Below, one piece after another: positions 15,001 through 17,948 of a stretch of 17,948 bases of DNA. The DNA is taken from NCBI GenBank assembly GCA_036262095.1, contig DATAJQ010000188.1:1-17948 (forward strand). The letters run 5' to 3'. Under the pieces are notes generated by a model. It was not told the DNA's origin. It searched no databases and saw only the letters and a list, made by a program, of their open reading frames with translations. Both the position numbers and the translations under genes were made by a program. Source of the DNA: Terrimonas_A sp036262095 (lineage in GTDB: Bacteria > Bacteroidota > Bacteroidia > Chitinophagales > Chitinophagaceae). Each line of letters begins with the position of its first letter. Positions within the stretch are counted from its first letter, which is position 1.

Positions 15001-15776
15001 AGATCGAATGGAACCGTGATGATGAGATCGGCGACCTGGTGAAGGAATACAATAAAATGGTGGCCAAACTGGAAGAGAGTGCTGCTGCCCTTGCTAAAAC
15101 CGAAAGGGAAGAAGCCTGGAGGGAAATGGCGCGCCAGGTAGCGCATGAGATCAAGAACCCGCTGACACCAATGAAGCTGAGCATCCAATACCTGCAGAAA
15201 GCGATCAATAATAACCAGCCGAATGTGAAGGAATTGTCGAGCAATGTGGCCAACACCCTGGTGGAGCAGATCGATCACCTGTCGAAGATCGCGGCCGACT
15301 TTTCGCAGTTTGCCAATATCAGCAATACGAATATTGAAGAGTTTGACCTGCATACCGTAATACGTTCGCTGCAGGAACTGTATGGATCAGATCCAAATAC
15401 GGAGTTTATCTGGAACCCGGTCCATCGCCGCATTATGGTACATGCAGATAAGACGCAGATGAACCGGTTATTTACCAATCTTTTTGCCAACGCTGTGGAA
15501 GCCTGCAGTGGCGGCCGTTGCCGGATAGAAGTGAATGAACTAATGGAAGAAGATGGTATGGTCCGCGTGAGTATAAAAGACAATGGTGAAGGCATTCCGG
15601 AAGAAATGCAGTCGCGGATCTTTATTCCGAATTTCACCACCAAATCATCCGGTACAGGCCTTGGCCTTGCGATGTGTAAAGGAATTGTTGAGCAGGCAAG
15701 GGGAAGGATCTGGTTTGAAACGGAAGCAGGAAACGGAACTACCTTTCATGTGGAATTGCCGGTAGTAGGTATGTGA
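12015..15776 (+). CDS. Large NtrY-like membrane sensor histidine kinase
   Basis: This 1253-residue membrane histidine kinase resembles NtrY in its catalytic half. I count 12 hydrophobic segments, near residues 12-30, 216-240, 247-266, 295-312, 328-351, 372-397, 407-424, 430-448, 460-482, 725-751, 773-796 and 946-971. That places both ends in the cytoplasm and leaves three extracytoplasmic regions: 31-215, 483-724 and 797-945. A HAMP-like linker (about 966-1022) precedes the HisKA motif REMARQVAHEIKNPLTPMK, with phospho-acceptor His1044. The ATPase domain shows an N box (NLFANAVEA, about 1155-1163), a G1 box DNGEGIP (1189-1195) and a G2 box GTGLGLAMCKG. The GTG start overlaps the mazG stop. 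No response regulator is encoded nearby, so it is an orphan here. The signal is unknown. Confidence 0.88.
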   Translation: MKPLLSNSRVWKLSLLLLAVLLFTLSFFFNKLYTNRSSVADEVRIAEKYLHGQQKDFNELLTDTSLLGRLSENAESLKDLEKTTSKKYGVFVYKLTEDGMLSMRFWSNQMILPPPVTYHQEEMEELMKLSNGYYLVMKRLIRLNSGTVIVYGMIPFRSAYWLETDYLPEQFVYSKTADYRVVLVDNAVTEFPVKSVSGKTLFYFDKKTTGVVPYNNALTILLRFSGLLMLLLFVHLIAESLSQKRIWKGVLFLAVSLLAIRLLIYWVPSLLNLRQFELFDPSVYGSTFVQRSLGDLLMNSVFFCWLVLFTWYKVQRLESFISQWPQWTKLLTGIVSLIMLIYSTFIISSVIRSIVADSKISFDVTNFWSLDRYTVVGFFVLATLSLSYYYFTQLLFRIIFPFLRGEIWLVYFAIAFSGLVYLTIKTGDPAVLFYIPVLCWLLVYTWLVNREGVILTRIRINIAGILFWIFVFSVSISAIMLVENRKAEWGKRKFYAEKLATQTDESSERLMSIALNYLDNDFLQNNFYRFTDSSTNATLRDSINSGLYRTYADQFETTFYAYDSSGKSLFNPDATRFEALKTIVLQQSHPTSTPGVYYYETAFDKFTFITEKDIMDSSGRSLGYFFIISNPKKYSSDALLAELFKQYKKNDPENSPIYSYAVYNQRKLTRLSNKYPFATKLDDAELNSLAGEVTRKVSGDYDELWYKAGNQKVVVIARKLDTLIETITLFSYIFSSFLFLIFIVQVLSLLVRAVYDLEGFRRFFHFNIRNQVHSTIIFISIFSFIIIGIATINFFRTRYNRTNSDKLSRTMKIMVNEMEKRIRPGNPASDLIALNDSTTSHTLQSLVEEVSEIHGVDVNVYNLAGDLQVSSEANVYNRGVLSTKMEPGAYYRLSRLNLVEYVQEENIANLSYLSIYAPVRDEDGKAYAYLDIPYFTSQPELDQEISNFIVTVINLNAFILLVAGLIALFITNRITRSFSIISNKMKDVNLGKMNEEIEWNRDDEIGDLVKEYNKMVAKLEESAAALAKTEREEAWREMARQVAHEIKNPLTPMKLSIQYLQKAINNNQPNVKELSSNVANTLVEQIDHLSKIAADFSQFANISNTNIEEFDLHTVIRSLQELYGSDPNTEFIWNPVHRRIMVHADKTQMNRLFTNLFANAVEACSGGRCRIEVNELMEEDGMVRVSIKDNGEGIPEEMQSRIFIPNFTTKSSGTGLGLAMCKGIVEQARGRIWFETEAGNGTTFHVELPVVGM

Positions 15777-17471
15777 TCATATTCCTTTTTTCTTTCTCCG
15801 GTCGCTTAAGAACTGTTCAAACTCCTTTAATCCAAAGCTGCTCAGGTTACTTTCTTTTACCAGCCCGCCTTTTTGTGCGGCCAGCACTCCGTATTTTATA
15901 TCGGCAAATCCTTCGAGATGGTGGGCATCAGGATCAATGGATACCAATGCTCCTTTTTCCATGGCGTAAGGGATCCATCGCCAATCCAGGTCGAGCCGGC
16001 GGGGGTGTGCATTAATCTCGATCACTACGTTTTGCTCCACACAGGCATCGATCAGTTTTTTATGATCAATGGGATAGCCTTTGCGGCTTAAGAGAAGACG
16101 GCCGGTGGGGTGCCCCAGTATGGTAGTATAAGGGTTGTGAATAGCTTTCAGGATGCGCGTCATCGCTTTTTCCTCTGTCATCTTCAGGTTGCTGTGCACA
16201 GAAGCAATAACAAGATCGAATGAAGCCAGTACATCATTCGCATAGTCCATGCTGCCATCGTTCAATATATCACACTCGATGCTTTTAAATATCTTGAAGG
16301 GGCTGAGTTTGCGGTTCAGTTCATCGATATACAGGTGTTGCTCTTTTATCCGTTCTTCCGAAAGCCCTTTTGCATAGGCGGCGGCTTTGGAGTGGTCAGA
16401 CATTACCAGGTATTCAAATCCTTTGCTGATACATTCTTTTGCCATCTCTTCGATCGTGTTGGCCCCATCGCTCCAGTTGCTGTGGTTGTGGATCACGCCT
16501 TTTACATCACCAGGCTGGATCAGGGAAGGCAAACGGCCGGCTTTTGCTTTTTCAACAATAGCGGCTGTTTCCCGGAGACAGGGCAGGATATAGGGCAAAC
16601 CGGCGCGGGTAAAAATAACTTCATCACCACTACTGCCTGTACCTGCATATTCGCCAGTTCCGCGCCATTTGTATACCTCTTCAAACGCATCAATGAATTC
16701 AATGGAGCCGGAGGTCAGGAACAATTGCTCAGCCAGGTCTTTACCGCCTGTATAAAGCCGGAGCTTTAAACCATTTTTAAGTTTGTAGAGAAGGGTAGCA
16801 GAACTGTCTTCCAGCAATTCAGGCGGCTGGGCTGTTTGGAATTTGGGTTTGATATCATCTGTAGTGTCCAGCACAACATATTCCAGTTCATCAATGGTCA
16901 ATTCCTGCCGGCGATAAGCGCCGGTGACCGCCACTTTATCGGCACCGAATAATTTTTTCAGGTATCCGTCTACCTGCGGAAAGATTTCTTCCAGTTGTGC
17001 ATAAAGGAAGCTGCCCTGGTTTAACATATAAAATTCGATCGCTTCCTGTACGTTCTGCTGTGTTTTTTCGCCAAAGCCTTTGAAGAGGGTCAACCTGTTT
17101 TCGTTACAGGCGTACAGTAGTTCCCCCAACGATTCAATTTCCATTTCTTTCCAGATGGTATGGATCTTTTTTGGCCCGATGCCTTTTATGTTCAACATTT
17201 CTACAACGCCGGGAGGAGTATTGAGCAGGTAATCTTCCAGCAAGGCCAGCTTACCGGTATCCAGCATTTCGATCACCTTATTGCCGATGCTTTCGCCGAT
17301 ACCCTTCAGGCGGAACAGATCTTCTCGTGGCGTATCCTTTATCTGCACCGGTAAGTTTTCTATATGATAAGCAGCAATGGAGTAGGTCTTGGTTTTAAAA
17401 GAGTTCTCTCCATGTATATCCATCAGTTTGGAAAGAAGCGAAAAATTATCGGCAATAGCGGCGTTATCCAT
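15777..17471 (-). CDS. PolX-type protein (HhH, degenerate Pol X, PHP domain)
   Basis: At 564 residues the length and order match bacterial PolX: an N-terminal 8-kDa-like region, helix-hairpin-helix motifs (LKGIGESIG about 55-63, IKGIGPKKI 95-103, FKGFGEKT 130-137), a Pol X core and a C-terminal PHP phosphoesterase. The PHP metal site looks complete: H328 and H330 (IHNHSNWSDG), H360 (MSDHS), E399, H426 (ASVHS), H454 (ILGHPTG), the EINAHPRRLDLDW segment, and D515 with H517. The polymerase site is unusual. The usual GS...RR...DxD reads GAYRRQELTIDELEYVV (184-200), giving Glu195 and Glu197, and the third Asp position appears to be Arg238 (GLKLRLY). I therefore infer a DNA-binding nuclease or phosphoesterase that may not polymerise. 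The start is the ATG at 17469-17471, after a -7 box. The stop abuts the kinase stop. Confidence 0.88.
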   Translation of the reverse strand: MDNAAIADNFSLLSKLMDIHGENSFKTKTYSIAAYHIENLPVQIKDTPREDLFRLKGIGESIGNKVIEMLDTGKLALLEDYLLNTPPGVVEMLNIKGIGPKKIHTIWKEMEIESLGELLYACNENRLTLFKGFGEKTQQNVQEAIEFYMLNQGSFLYAQLEEIFPQVDGYLKKLFGADKVAVTGAYRRQELTIDELEYVVLDTTDDIKPKFQTAQPPELLEDSSATLLYKLKNGLKLRLYTGGKDLAEQLFLTSGSIEFIDAFEEVYKWRGTGEYAGTGSSGDEVIFTRAGLPYILPCLRETAAIVEKAKAGRLPSLIQPGDVKGVIHNHSNWSDGANTIEEMAKECISKGFEYLVMSDHSKAAAYAKGLSEERIKEQHLYIDELNRKLSPFKIFKSIECDILNDGSMDYANDVLASFDLVIASVHSNLKMTEEKAMTRILKAIHNPYTTILGHPTGRLLLSRKGYPIDHKKLIDACVEQNVVIEINAHPRRLDLDWRWIPYAMEKGALVSIDPDAHHLEGFADIKYGVLAAQKGGLVKESNLSSFGLKEFEQFLSDRRKKKGI

Positions 17472-17492
17472 GAACTATGTTTGTAGTGTCAA

Positions 17493-17500
17493 CAAAGATA
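17493..17500 (-). promoter_or_regulatory. Putative -7 box for the PolX gene
   Basis: The minus strand reads TATCTTTG, an exact TAnnTTTG match and identical to the octamer before the receptor operon. It ends 21 nt before the ATG. No well-spaced TTTG -33 box is visible. Confidence 0.5.
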
Positions 17501-17562
17501 ATATGCGATACAACAATATTGACTCAACTGCTTACAGTAGAAAACATGCTTTTAAAGTACAT

Positions 17563-17622
17563 CCTTCCCGTCTTCCCGCCTTACCGGTAAGTTTTTACCG
17601 GTAAGGCGGGAAGACGGGAAGG
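17563..17622. repeat. Long perfect inverted repeat (hairpin element, copy 2)
   Basis: The arms at 17563-17590 and 17595-17622 (28 bp each) are exactly complementary around a 4-base loop, GTTT. As in the copy at 60-128, each arm ends at the loop in the palindrome TTACCGGTAA, preceded by a pyrimidine-rich outer arm. Relative to copy 1 the left arm lacks one C (TCTTCCCG instead of TCCTTCCCG) and the right arm lacks the matching G, so perfect pairing is kept. It lies between the PolX promoter and the terminator of the histone-like gene, and no T-run follows. It is probably a dispersed REP/MITE-like element. Confidence 0.9.
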
Positions 17623-17668
17623 GGATCTCTTAGACAGAAATTGTCCTTCTTCCTGTATACCTAAAGAA

Positions 17669-17694
17669 AAAGTCCCGGCGGATGCCAGGACTTT
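17669..17694 (-). terminator. Intrinsic terminator of the histone-like gene
   Basis: On the minus strand AAAGTCC (complement of 17688-17694) and GGACTTT (complement of 17669-17675) form a stem that can extend inward by GGC/GCC around a short loop. It is followed by a T-rich tract (TTTTTCTTT, reading to 17663). It starts about 25 nt after the stop codon at 17720. This is the clearest rho-independent terminator in the window. Confidence 0.75.
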
Positions 17695-17719
17695 GCTATT
17701 ACTTTCAAGAAATCTAAAC

Positions 17720-17827
17720 TTATTTCTTTTTAGCTGCTTTCTTTTTAGCTGCTTTTTTCTTGGGAGCTGCTTTTTTAGCGGCTTTTTTTGGAGCGGCTTT
17801 CTTAGCTGCTTTTTTCTTTGTTGCCAT
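17720..17827 (-). CDS. Small histone H1-like lysine/alanine-rich protein
   Basis: This 35-residue protein is built from only five amino acids: 18 Lys, 13 Ala, 2 Pro, and one Met and one Thr at the start. It consists of AAKK and AAPKK units (MATKKKAAKKAAPKKAAKKA at the N-terminus). The composition matches the C-terminal tails of histone H1 and of bacterial Hc1/AlgP-like proteins. Binding nucleic acid by charge, probably in the nucleoid, is an inference from composition. The ATG at 17825-17827 is preceded by an A-rich tract rather than a Shine-Dalgarno site. The gene has a plausible promoter upstream and an intrinsic terminator 25 nt downstream, so it is a stand-alone unit and likely real despite its size. 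The low-complexity DNA also makes slippage-driven length change likely. Confidence 0.8.
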   Translation of the reverse strand: MATKKKAAKKAAPKKAAKKAAPKKKAAKKKAAKKK

Positions 17828-17868
17828 TTTTTTAGAATTTAATGTTTAGTAAAATGGGTTATCAATAG

Positions 17869-17899
17869 TAAAAATAATAATTATTTTATACTACCCAAA
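17869..17899 (-). promoter_or_regulatory. Putative promoter of the histone-like gene
   Basis: The minus strand has TTTG (complement of 17896-17899), a 19-nt spacer, and TATTTTTA (complement of 17869-17876). This fits the Bacteroidota layout TTTG-N19-21-TAnnTTTG except for the last base (A for G). It is the only place in the window where I see both boxes correctly spaced. The leader would be about 35-40 nt. Confidence 0.5.
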
Positions 17900-17948
17900 T
17901 TTTTTTTCCACAAAAAATGGCAAACAACAAACTTAGGCTTCTGCTATG

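Noticed and set aside
14813..15353. Minus-strand open frames of 136 and 147 codons inside the kinase gene
   Set aside because: They mirror the HAMP and HisKA coding region and overlap each other in different frames. No start signal or family was recognised.
17917..17948. ATG followed by ten open codons to the window edge (MANNKLRLLL)
   Set aside because: It may be the beginning of a plus-strand gene divergent from the histone-like gene, but ten codons without a promoter or known motif cannot support a call.

Overview
The window looks like chromosomal DNA of a Bacteroidota bacterium, most likely of the Chitinophagaceae type. The basis is a TonB-dependent receptor paired with a DUF4249 lipoprotein, a DUF3667 membrane protein, a DUF1800/DUF1501 pair, start codons without clear Shine-Dalgarno sites, and several TAnnTTTG boxes (the Bacteroidota -7 element) upstream of genes. 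Assignment below phylum is inference. I saw no phage, integrase, transposase, CRISPR array, tRNA or rRNA. The content is mostly housekeeping and envelope genes.

Layout. Bases 1-348 hold a long perfect hairpin repeat and a promoter box. A SAM-dependent methyltransferase (+) follows and meets a DUF1501 gene (-) tail to tail, with overlapping stop codons. DUF1501 lies downstream of DUF1800 in a two-gene minus-strand unit. A 36-bp perfect palindrome separates that unit from a type II NADH dehydrogenase (-). A second inverted repeat separates the dehydrogenase from a receptor/lipoprotein operon (TonB-dependent receptor, then DUF4249, 3 nt apart, both -). A secreted protein with YD-like repeats (-) is divergent from a plus-strand operon of DUF3667 zinc-ribbon membrane protein, mazG and a 1253-residue NtrY-like sensor kinase. 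The kinase gene abuts, stop codon to stop codon, a PolX-type protein (-). Last come a second copy of the hairpin repeat, an intrinsic terminator and a 35-residue lysine/alanine-rich histone-like gene (-) that is too short for usual gene calling.

How the genes fit together. Most units are independent. The receptor and lipoprotein probably act together at the outer membrane. MazG (NTP clean-up) is translationally coupled to a large orphan kinase, which has three extracytoplasmic regions and no response regulator next to it. NDH-2 feeds electrons from NADH to the quinone pool.

Most worth a second look: (1) a PolX protein whose three expected polymerase carboxylates read as Glu, Glu and Arg while its PHP nuclease site looks complete; (2) two copies of a perfect long hairpin about 17.5 kb apart, differing by a one-base-pair indel mirrored in both arms; (3) the miniature histone-like gene with its own promoter and terminator; (4) two further dyad-symmetric intergenic elements.
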